59,869 bases of DNA from Thermoactinomycetaceae bacterium (GTDB lineage Bacteria > Bacillota > Bacilli > Thermoactinomycetales > Thermoactinomycetaceae): positions 1 to 59,869 of the forward strand of contig JANWIG010000045.1 of NCBI GenBank assembly GCA_025449975.1, written 5' to 3'. Positions within the stretch are counted from its first letter, which is position 1; the number at the start of each line of letters is the position of its first letter. Of the stretch, positions 7,485 to 15,445 are shown piece after piece. The notes beneath the pieces were generated by a model. The model did not search any database. It was given only the letters and a program-made list of their open reading frames with translations, and had not been told where the DNA came from. Position numbers and translations under genes: made by a program.

Positions 7485-9263
7485 TTATTGATCAACAAAG
7501 CGTAAGCCGATCGCTGTGCTTTCCCGCGAAGAATCACCAACGCCATGAAATTCATTGGTATCTAAGTTGATCCACATCGTATTGGCATTGCCGATCTCCC
7601 GTGGAACTGCTTCAAACTGATGTCCACGTCGTTTAAGTTCTTCACGAGCCTCCGACGGTACGCCTTTTTCCCACCGAATAAACGGATACTGGATCGAATA
7701 GATCCGCGGTTCCTCTACTGCTGCTTTTAGTTCCATCCCCATCACGAGACGATAATAAATCACTTGAAAGATCGAAGAGATGATCGTCGTACCCCCGGGC
7801 GAACCGACGGTCATGATCGGTTTTCCTTTATAGAAAATAATCGTTGGCCCCATGCTGCTCCGTGGTCTTTTTCCTGGTTCTACTTCATTGGGACCACCAG
7901 GAATCGCATCAAAGTCGGTTAGCTCGTTATTGAGAAAAAATCCGTATCCTGGCACCATAATCCCCGTACCAAATTCTTGTTCAATCGTCGTTGTATAAGA
8001 TACAATATTCCCCCATTGATCAGCAATCGTATAATGCGTCGTCTGACCAGGCGGATATTCTTTTTGCATTTTTCCTTGCTTTACTGGTTTTCTCCCTTCA
8101 TATTTCCATGGATTCCCCGGTGGTACAGCCGGATTGGCTCGCTCACTTTGGACGAGTTTGGCACGTTCCTGAATATAGTCGGGATGAAGTAATCCTTTCA
8201 GCGGTATGGGTCCAAACTCAGGATCGCCCAGAAAAGCCGCACGATCAGCATAAGCGAGATGACTTACTTCCACAAAAAGATGGTAGAGATCCGCCGTACG
8301 TACAGATTGATTTTGGACTTGAACCGCATCCAGTAGTTTTAAGATTTGGGCTACGATCACACCAGCTGAGCTAGGCGGAGGGGTGGTGACAATTTGATAG
8401 CCACGATAATCGATTTCAAGGGGTTGGTCCAGCGTAACCTGATAACGCTTTAAATCTTCTAATGTCATCTTGCCCCCTTTTTGATTGACGACATCGACAA
8501 GGGCTTTGGCAACGACCCCATCATAAAAACCATCGATTCCCTTCTCTTGAATGATACGAAATGTTTTGGCTAAATCTTTTTGAACAAGCCGATCTCCCTC
8601 TTTTAATGGCTTCCCATGGGGTAAGAACAACTCTTTGGCTGCCGAACGGGACAATTTATCTCGATTGTTATCGATCGCTCTTGCTAAGATGCGATTGACA
8701 GGAATTCCTTTTTCAGCTAAGTCAACCGCTGGTTGAATCAACTGGGACATCGACCGCGTCCCAAAAAGTTGATGCGCTTTGTATAGTCCATGGACAGTTC
8801 CAGGCACACCAACCGCTTTCCCATTGGTCGAGCGGATTTCAAAAGGAATTTCTTTACCATTTTCATCTAGAAACAGGTTGGGATGAGCGGAGAGTGGAGC
8901 TCGTTCCCGACTATTGATGATGGTCACTTTTTTGGTTTTCGCATGATAGATGACCATAAACCCGCCCCCACCGATTCCTGACATCATCGGTTCCGTCACA
9001 TTGAGGGCAAAGTGTGTGGCGATGGCTGCATCAATCGCATTTCCACCTTGTTTTAAGATATCGGCACCCACTTTGGAGGCGAGCGGATGAGCGGTTACGA
9101 CCATGCCAGCATCTCCTTTTGCTTCGAGACTTGCAGCAGTCAGTTCTAGTTTTGGCTTTTTGAGCTGTACAGGTGTCGATTCTCCAATAGCGAAGAAAAA
9201 GATTGTACTGACCAATATCAAACAAATGACGGCAATTCCGATTTTCTTCCCATTGCTTATCAA
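7485..9263 (-). CDS. ggt: Gamma-glutamyltranspeptidase precursor
   Basis: A 592-residue exported Ntn-hydrolase that cleaves gamma-glutamyl bonds of glutathione or poly-gamma-glutamate. A hydrophobic N-terminal signal or anchor is followed by the large subunit. The autocleavage and catalytic Thr lies in QTTHYTIAD at about residue 410, and the oxyanion GSPGGTT motif follows about 80 residues later. Length is normal. The start is a TTG at 9263, preceded by GGGAGG with 9-nt spacing. The signal has no lipobox Cys, so the enzyme is probably secreted or membrane-anchored. Confidence 0.95.
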   Translation of the reverse strand: MISNGKKIGIAVICLILVSTIFFFAIGESTPVQLKKPKLELTAASLEAKGDAGMVVTAHPLASKVGADILKQGGNAIDAAIATHFALNVTEPMMSGIGGGGFMVIYHAKTKKVTIINSRERAPLSAHPNLFLDENGKEIPFEIRSTNGKAVGVPGTVHGLYKAHQLFGTRSMSQLIQPAVDLAEKGIPVNRILARAIDNNRDKLSRSAAKELFLPHGKPLKEGDRLVQKDLAKTFRIIQEKGIDGFYDGVVAKALVDVVNQKGGKMTLEDLKRYQVTLDQPLEIDYRGYQIVTTPPPSSAGVIVAQILKLLDAVQVQNQSVRTADLYHLFVEVSHLAYADRAAFLGDPEFGPIPLKGLLHPDYIQERAKLVQSERANPAVPPGNPWKYEGRKPVKQGKMQKEYPPGQTTHYTIADQWGNIVSYTTTIEQEFGTGIMVPGYGFFLNNELTDFDAIPGGPNEVEPGKRPRSSMGPTIIFYKGKPIMTVGSPGGTTIISSIFQVIYYRLVMGMELKAAVEEPRIYSIQYPFIRWEKGVPSEAREELKRRGHQFEAVPREIGNANTMWINLDTNEFHGVGDSSRESTAIGLRFVDQ

Positions 9264-9563
9264 GGTATAAGTCCTCCCATTTTGCCAATCATCTTCATCG
9301 ATGTACTTCTCTTTTAAGTAACCATATATTCAAATTGTGTCGAATGATTCTAAGTGAATATTTTTTAACAAAATACCATGATTTTTGGATGATAACTCGT
9401 TGCAAAATGACCATAAACCAATGAAAAAAATTAAATTATTTTCCTTATTTTATGAAAATTAATCGGTAACTTTGCTGGCATCTTCCCAACAAAGACCGTT
9501 CTGTTTTTCTTTTGGGAACATGTTATACTGGAATCTAGCAAAAAAATGGAGAGGTGGATTCGT
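9264..9563. other. Divergent intergenic region, ggt / DUF2797 gene
   Basis: About 300 nt of AT-rich DNA between two divergent starts. A TATACT -10-like box (about 9526-9531) points toward the plus-strand gene, but its -35 partner is weak. I see no repeat or RNA gene. Confidence 0.4.
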
Positions 9564-10358
9564 GTGGAGCAGATTGGATATCTTACCCCGCTGACTCATC
9601 AGCCTTCTAGTCCGGTTACGTATTATCTTTCTCTTGGCGAAGAGTCGATTACATTAAATGATATGCTCGGGGAAACGATTCAACTTACTTTTTTAGGGGA
9701 GAAAAGTTGTTGTTTTTGCGGTAGAAAGATTAAAAAAACATATAATAATGGTTACTGTTATCCTTGTTTTACCAGTTTGGCTCAAAATGATCTATGCATC
9801 GTAAAACCAGAGTTATGCCATTATCATTCCGGGACTTGCCGAGATCAAGCATTTGGGGAGAAACATTGTCATCAAGCCCACTATGTTTATCTTGCTTTAA
9901 GCAGTGATGTAAAAGTCGGAATTACACGCAAAGAAAATGCAATCCGCCGTTGGATCAACCAAGGGGCGATTGCTGCTGTACCGATTATGGAGGTCCCCTA
10001 TCGCAAAATGGCTGGCGATGTGGAGATTCTCTTAGCTAAGCATTTAAAAGACAAAACGAATTGGCGAAAGATGTTGAAAAACGAATATACGGAAACCGAT
10101 TTGCTACAGGTAAAGCAACGGGTGATCCCGTTGATTCCAGAGGAGTATCGGTCTTATCTTTTGCCTGATCAGTCTATTCAGCAATTTACCTACCCTTCTC
10201 TACAGGTTCCTAGCAAAATCATCCCACTCAATCTAGATAAAAAACCGTCGATCAAAGGCGAGCTCATCGGGATCAAAGCACAGTACCTCCTTTTTAAGAA
10301 TGGAGAAGTAGTCAATATCCGCAAACACACGGGTTATAAAGTTTCCTTTCACTACTGA
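9564..10358 (+). CDS. DUF2797 family protein
   Basis: A 264-residue cytoplasmic protein of the uncharacterised DUF2797 family. It has a Cys-rich middle (CCFCGRK, then CYPC, with further Cys and His residues to about residue 120) that probably binds zinc. A GIY-YIG-like stretch follows: VYLALSSDVKVGITR, then RRWINQGA. The start is placed at the GTG of VEQIGYL because GAGAGG lies about 10 nt upstream; an ATG six codons earlier overlaps that site. No nuclease activity has been shown for the family to my knowledge. Confidence 0.88.
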   Translation: MEQIGYLTPLTHQPSSPVTYYLSLGEESITLNDMLGETIQLTFLGEKSCCFCGRKIKKTYNNGYCYPCFTSLAQNDLCIVKPELCHYHSGTCRDQAFGEKHCHQAHYVYLALSSDVKVGITRKENAIRRWINQGAIAAVPIMEVPYRKMAGDVEILLAKHLKDKTNWRKMLKNEYTETDLLQVKQRVIPLIPEEYRSYLLPDQSIQQFTYPSLQVPSKIIPLNLDKKPSIKGELIGIKAQYLLFKNGEVVNIRKHTGYKVSFHY

Positions 10359-10385
10359 GCCCTGAGGTATGCCCTGATTTTAATA

Positions 10386-10538
10386 GTGACTTTTGCTGCT
10401 CTACTTTTCGGTACGATTTTGAAATGGCTAGGAAAGTGGGATCTCCCCAAACCATTTCGGAACTTGCTTCGGCCTTTTTTCTTTCATTTTGGAAGAGGTC
10501 GTAGAAACAAAAAGCAGATCAGAAAAAGACCGCTATAG
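10386..10538 (+). CDS. Possible 50-residue membrane peptide (doubtful)
   Basis: A GTG-started frame that follows the DUF2797 stop in the same phase and overlaps the 3' end of the convergent permease gene by 55 nt. It encodes a hydrophobic segment (VTFAALLFGTILKWLGKW) and a basic tail (RGRRNKKQIRKRPL), like a small single-pass membrane protein. The ribosome binding site is poor (GAGGT about 17 nt upstream). It may be a chance frame. Confidence 0.22.
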   Translation: MTFAALLFGTILKWLGKWDLPKPFRNLLRPFFFHFGRGRRNKKQIRKRPL

Positions 10539-11521
10539 CCAAATAATGGATAGAGATAGCGAACCAAGTTCGCAAAGCCAATAAAAGAGAGCAACGATCC
10601 GCTGAAGAGCAAAATAGCGATGACCCATTCACGGCGAATGGCAAGCGATTGATCTAGCCGATTGGTCAGTCCAAAGACATCGCCAATCAAGGTCGTAATG
10701 ATTTCGCCCCAGATCACGAGCAAAAATAAAAGACGAATCGCTTCACCCAGTTCCGTCATCATCCATCCCATCGGGATATCTGTATGGATCACTTGCTCCA
10801 GTTTTAACAGCATCGCTCCATTACTAATCAGCAAAGTCGTTCCTAATCCTAACGCTCCCAGCCATCCGCCCCAGCGAATGGTCGATTCATCGCTGATCGA
10901 TGCTCCCAATGGAACTAGTACAGCTTGAGACAAAACCAAGTTAAAGGCAACATAGGAAATAGCGGATAACAACCAATGCGGCATGGATCTTTTCGGAGCT
11001 TGTTCGAGAAGAAGACCGATTTCTCCACTGAACCAAACGCTCCAGCCAATCGTAACGACCAACAAAAACATCAGAGGAACGACCAGCGTATTGATCGATA
11101 AAATTCCGCTCATTCCTTTGGATACGACCCAAAAGGTGATCATCGCTGTCAAAAACAGTCCGAGATAGAAAGAAAGCTGGAGTTGTTCTTCAAATAAAGC
11201 ACCTGCTCCGGCAAGCATCGCCATAGTGACACCGCATAACATGATACTGACCAAATGACTCATCCAGCTACCTAGGCGCTTTCCAAATAAAAAGTGGTTC
11301 AGCTCTTGATAAGACTTTGCCTCCAGCCTTGCTCCGATCAACATCATCCGTACTCCCAACCAACCAAATAACAGCGTGCAGATGATGATTCCGATGAGGC
11401 TATACTTCCCATATACCGTAAAAAACTGTAAAATTTCTTGCCCTGTGGCAAATCCGGCTCCGATCACGGTTCCAATATACGTACAAGCCACGCGGATCAC
11501 TAAATTCCATTGGCGTTGCAA
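10484..11521 (-). CDS. YkvI-like integral membrane protein (LeuT-fold permease)
   Basis: A 345-residue membrane protein with about ten hydrophobic helices. The first helix carries TYIGTVIGAGFATGQEILQFF, an unwound-helix pattern typical of the YkvI family and of LeuT-fold transporters in general. The substrate is unknown. The start is a TTG at 11521, with GGGGGAGG and 6-nt spacing immediately before it; a longer frame to 11605 runs into the upstream gene and has no better site. Downstream of the PBP array on the same strand. Confidence 0.85.
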   Translation of the reverse strand: MQRQWNLVIRVACTYIGTVIGAGFATGQEILQFFTVYGKYSLIGIIICTLLFGWLGVRMMLIGARLEAKSYQELNHFLFGKRLGSWMSHLVSIMLCGVTMAMLAGAGALFEEQLQLSFYLGLFLTAMITFWVVSKGMSGILSINTLVVPLMFLLVVTIGWSVWFSGEIGLLLEQAPKRSMPHWLLSAISYVAFNLVLSQAVLVPLGASISDESTIRWGGWLGALGLGTTLLISNGAMLLKLEQVIHTDIPMGWMMTELGEAIRLLFLLVIWGEIITTLIGDVFGLTNRLDQSLAIRREWVIAILLFSGSLLSFIGFANLVRYLYPLFGYSGLFLICFLFLRPLPK

Positions 11522-11594
11522 TCCGATCCTCCCCCTTATCCCTGTTATCATTTTTATGGGACAAATAGGGAGGTTAGACCAAGTCAGGAAACAG

Positions 11595-12533
11595 CTAGTC
11601 TGCAAACGCCTTTAAAATTTGATTCTTTCTTTCGCGACTATTTAGAGCCAATGATTCTCTGATCGCTTGATCTCTTTCTTCCGGAGTAATCAGGGGATCA
11701 AAAGAGTCATTGTTATTGGCCATGACGGCTAACACTTTATTGACGCGCTGGCGAAGATTCTCTCGTGTTTCCGCACTGCGATAAGGATCAAACACACCCG
11801 GACCATTGATAATCGATACCAAAATCGCAACCTCTTGGGGAGTTAACGTCTCTTTATCCAACTCTTTTCCAAAATAAGCTTTCGCTGCCAAATAAACGCC
11901 TTGAATCTGATTTCCAAACTCAATTCCATTTAAATAGGTCTCCAGTATTTTATCTTTACTAAATTTTCTATCTAAATTCCATGCGACGGCGATCTCATTT
12001 AACTTCCGTGACATTTTTTGGGCATGGCTTTCGATCACGACATTCCGAGCCACTTGCATCGTAATCGTACCGCCACCTTGTTTTTCACCCAACAGCGTCT
12101 TGAGTGTAGCTCGGACCAAGGCAGAGTAGTCGACACCATCATGCCGATAAAAGCGAACATCTTCTACCTTAACAAAGGCATTGACCAGCATATCATTTTT
12201 GATACGAATTTTTTCAATCGGGATAAATTGGAAATAAATATCTTGATTATTTTTCTGAATAATTCGAGGACCTTGTGCCAGCTGATTCACTCTATCTAAC
12301 TTTTGAAATTGGGCAGCAAGCAACAGAGAACTGACAAAACCGGCCACCAGTAGGCTAGAAGTCGTAATAACGAGGAGAAACCATTTCCAATTAAATAGCT
12401 TGAGCCAGATTGGACGTCTTCGTCTTCTTCGTTTTGATGTTTTGGATGATGTTTCGATCACATTTATTCTCGCACTGCGAACCTTCGGAAGATATTCGAT
12501 CTTTCCTCTGGTTTGATCATAATCATCACGCAT
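11595..12533 (-). CDS. GT51 glycosyltransferase-only PBP paralogue
   Basis: A 312-residue type II membrane protein containing only the peptidoglycan glycosyltransferase (GT51) domain. A basic cytoplasmic N-terminus with PKVRSARI precedes a membrane segment at about residues 51-73. The catalytic Glu is in KVEDVRFYRHDG (about residue 124); motif 2 reads GGGTITMQVARN, and the second acidic motif is in NEIAVAWNLDR. The protein ends soon after the domain, with no linker or transpeptidase. It is much closer to its class A neighbours than to a classical monofunctional MtgA, so it looks like a shortened duplicate. It is the last of five tandem paralogues. Confidence 0.92.
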   Translation of the reverse strand: MRDDYDQTRGKIEYLPKVRSARINVIETSSKTSKRRRRRRPIWLKLFNWKWFLLVITTSSLLVAGFVSSLLLAAQFQKLDRVNQLAQGPRIIQKNNQDIYFQFIPIEKIRIKNDMLVNAFVKVEDVRFYRHDGVDYSALVRATLKTLLGEKQGGGTITMQVARNVVIESHAQKMSRKLNEIAVAWNLDRKFSKDKILETYLNGIEFGNQIQGVYLAAKAYFGKELDKETLTPQEVAILVSIINGPGVFDPYRSAETRENLRQRVNKVLAVMANNNDSFDPLITPEERDQAIRESLALNSRERKNQILKAFAD

Positions 12534-12663
12534 ATATTTTCTTCCTTTCTAGTCATTTCCTTCCATCATAAAATATCTATTTTTATTTTGAAACCTTTCT
12601 GTTTAAAATGTCCTTTTTAAAGATACTACCCGCTCTCTTACAAATTCAACCTCTCCACATAAA

Positions 12664-12689
12664 AAAGTCCAGCACAAGGGCTGGACTTT
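12664..12689 (-). terminator. Terminator of the 855-residue PBP gene
   Basis: AAAGTCCAGC / GCTGGACTTT stem, with a T-run in the minus-strand direction. Its core resembles the terminator at 15418-15439, consistent with duplication of gene plus terminator. Confidence 0.85.
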
Positions 12690-12702
12690 GCTATCGCGAT
12701 AT

Positions 12703-15270
12703 TTAATTGGAAATGGTCACTTGGATGGTAGCTGTTTTTTGGTTATTTGGATGGTTTGCATCGATGACTGTAACCCGATAGTAATAACTCTTCTCTCTAC
12801 CAAAGAACGATAACGCCCGATCCCAAAAACCTAGCTCGCCAACCTGATCGACATAACTGGTCGTAATCAGTTCGCGGGCAATCACTTCAAAATTCTGATT
12901 GTCTTCGGAACGCTCCACCATGTATTTGACTCCCTCTCCGGCATTTGTCCAGTTTAAGCTTACTTTTCCATCGCTATATTCACCTTTGACATCGATTTGT
13001 GGCAATGGAATGGCTGGATCACTGACCCCTTCCGGTCGAACAAATGCTTTCGGTGGTGTACCTTGAAGCGCAGTCGACATAATCTGCGAAAAAATACGGG
13101 CTGGAGCACCTGCACCGGTGATCTGATATTTTTCAGGTTGAGCACTACCTCCCTGCTTTTGATACTCTTCGAGATCCCCCGGCATCCCATTAAAGACGGT
13201 TACCGCCGTTACATACTCCGGCGTAAAACCGACAAACCAACCTTTATCTTTATTCTGCGTCGTTCCACTTTTACCAGCTACTTGCCGTCCGTCCACTAAA
13301 CGGGCCGACTTCGTCCCATCTGCGTCCATAATGTTGTTACGAAGCATTCTCGTCATATACCAAGCTGTCTGTTTATCGAAAACTTCCTTCGCTGTATATT
13401 CGGCTTTTACTGTCGTTTCTTCCTTCTCATCGGGGAGCTTTCCTTTTACTTCACGAATCACATGGGCTTCAAAATATTGACCTTCGTTGAGGAACGTAGC
13501 ATAAGCTTGTGCCATATCTTTGGTAGAAACCCCTTTGGTCAGACCTCCCAATCCGAGTGGTGAGTACTGTTTATCTTCGGCTACCAAAGGCAGACCCAAC
13601 TTTTTGCCATACTCAAAAGCTTTGTCTAGACCCACATGGTCTTTCAAAAGCCAAATCGTTGAGGCATTCAATGAGTACTTTAAAGCATTGCCCATGCTAA
13701 TATCTCCATAATACTTCAAATCAAAGTTTTGAATGGTTTTGCCACTGACGGTAATCGCCTCGTCTTTGAGCATCGTATTTTCATTAAATCCTCTTTCCTG
13801 TACAGCTGGAGCAAAAACAGTGAGCGGTTTGATCGTCGAACCAGGTTGATGCTGGTCAAAGGCTCGATTCCGCGTCAGCTTGGCTTGAAAATAACGACCT
13901 CCCCCAATGGCAACAATCGATCCATCTTTGGGATTGATCACCGTTACTCCCGCTTCTACTGCTCCGACAGGCATCTTTTTCCCATCAAAACTAATAAAAT
14001 TGTTCTCATTTTTTAAGGCCGCTTCCACCGCAGCTTGTACCTTAGGATCAATATTTGTATAGATTTTTAACCCACTTGTATTTAACTTATCATACTCAAA
14101 CTGTGGGTATTTTTCTTTCAATTCTTTTTCTATCAAATCGTCAAATGGGGTCGCCATGTATTTTTTCACATGGGCATTGAAATTAGATTCTGGTTGGATG
14201 TTGAGAGGAGCCTCTTGCCATTTTTTCTTCTCTTCCTCTGTGATCAATGGTTCCATCTCATTCTCTTCGGCCATCTCCGCTAAGACAACTTTTTGGCGTT
14301 GCTTTAATCGTTCTTTTCCCGTCTGCCCTGTACTATCCAATTTTGTACGATAAGGATTGTATCCGCTCGGGTTCTTGGGCAAACCCACTAAAATCGCCAC
14401 TTCACCAGGAGTTAACGACTCTTTGGTTAAGTCTTTATTAAAATACGCTTTTGCCGCCAATTGAACGCCATAAATGTTGTTTCCAAAGGTAATATGGTTG
14501 ATATACGCTTCTAGAATTTGCTCTTTCGTGTATTTTCTTTCCAGATTTAGAGCTACAGCCATTTCGCTTAATTTTCGGCTCATCGTCTGTACATAGCTTT
14601 CCAAGACCACATTGCGTGCCACTTGCATGGTAATCGTACCACCGCCTTGGGTTCGATCTGTAAAAATCGCCATGACGACAGCACGCATCAGTGCATAATA
14701 ATCAATCCCATTGTGCTGGTCAAATCGCACATCCTCAACTTTCTTAAAGGTCTCCACCAATAAATTGTTATGCTTTCTTAACTCACTAATCGGCACAAAC
14801 TCATACTTCTTTTTCTTCAACCTCGCAAACTCTTTATTGCTTTTATCGTAAATAATCGCTGAGGTATCTTGCTGATTCATTTTTTCGATGGGTAAGAAAC
14901 TACTACTGAGAACGATCGTTACCATTAATCCAACTACCAATAAGGTAGCCGTGGCAAAGACAAGGGCAAACCATTTCCAGTTAAAAAGCTTCAACCATTT
15001 ATATTTAGGAAGTAATTTGCCATTTTCCGCACGGGGAGAAGCCACTTGGGCAGGTTCCGAAACGGTCTTGCGCTCTGCCTTGCGCGGTTGTAATTTGGTA
15101 ATCTGTTCTCGAATCTTCTGCCATAGTGGCTGTTCTTGATTGGCGTTTTGCACTGGTTGTGATTTTGCGTTCTGTTTTGCCTTTTGTTTTGCCGTTCTTT
15201 CTTTGGCTTCCATTCTCCCGCTGCGAATTTTTGGTGTAAAATCGTCCTCTTTTTTCTTTCTGCTCAACAT
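12703..15270 (-). CDS. Class A penicillin-binding protein with fibronectin-like C-terminus
   Basis: An 855-residue bifunctional peptidoglycan synthase. A cytoplasmic N-terminus of about 100 residues starts with FTPKIRSGR and is rich in Lys and Gln; the membrane segment is at about 101-123. The GT51 Glu is E179 in KVEDVRFDQH. The transpeptidase motifs are complete: S478-T-I-K481, SLN at 533-535 and KSG at 667-669. A fibronectin-III-like module fills about 765-855. GT51 polymerises lipid II and the transpeptidase cross-links the stem peptides outside the membrane. It has its own terminator, and so may be transcribed separately. The paralogue upstream is very similar. Confidence 0.95.
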   Translation of the reverse strand: MLSRKKKEDDFTPKIRSGRMEAKERTAKQKAKQNAKSQPVQNANQEQPLWQKIREQITKLQPRKAERKTVSEPAQVASPRAENGKLLPKYKWLKLFNWKWFALVFATATLLVVGLMVTIVLSSSFLPIEKMNQQDTSAIIYDKSNKEFARLKKKKYEFVPISELRKHNNLLVETFKKVEDVRFDQHNGIDYYALMRAVVMAIFTDRTQGGGTITMQVARNVVLESYVQTMSRKLSEMAVALNLERKYTKEQILEAYINHITFGNNIYGVQLAAKAYFNKDLTKESLTPGEVAILVGLPKNPSGYNPYRTKLDSTGQTGKERLKQRQKVVLAEMAEENEMEPLITEEEKKKWQEAPLNIQPESNFNAHVKKYMATPFDDLIEKELKEKYPQFEYDKLNTSGLKIYTNIDPKVQAAVEAALKNENNFISFDGKKMPVGAVEAGVTVINPKDGSIVAIGGGRYFQAKLTRNRAFDQHQPGSTIKPLTVFAPAVQERGFNENTMLKDEAITVSGKTIQNFDLKYYGDISMGNALKYSLNASTIWLLKDHVGLDKAFEYGKKLGLPLVAEDKQYSPLGLGGLTKGVSTKDMAQAYATFLNEGQYFEAHVIREVKGKLPDEKEETTVKAEYTAKEVFDKQTAWYMTRMLRNNIMDADGTKSARLVDGRQVAGKSGTTQNKDKGWFVGFTPEYVTAVTVFNGMPGDLEEYQKQGGSAQPEKYQITGAGAPARIFSQIMSTALQGTPPKAFVRPEGVSDPAIPLPQIDVKGEYSDGKVSLNWTNAGEGVKYMVERSEDNQNFEVIARELITTSYVDQVGELGFWDRALSFFGREKSYYYRVTVIDANHPNNQKTATIQVTISN

Positions 15271-15417
15271 TTTTCACCCCATTCCATCTAGATCCTTCCC
15301 ATCCCCTTTTCCAGCATAATCATCTATCTTGTAAATTCTTTCTGTTTCAAATATATAGTTATCATTGTTACTACCCTTTGATCACTCAATTGGAACCTAC
15401 CTAGCAAAAAAAAGGAA

Positions 15418-15439
15418 AGTCCAGCAACTCTGCTGGACT
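15418..15439 (-). terminator. Terminator of the 873-residue PBP gene
   Basis: AGTCCAGCA / TGCTGGACT stem with a minus-strand T-run (CCTTTTTTTTG) after it. Confidence 0.85.
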
Positions 15440-15445
15440 ATCATC

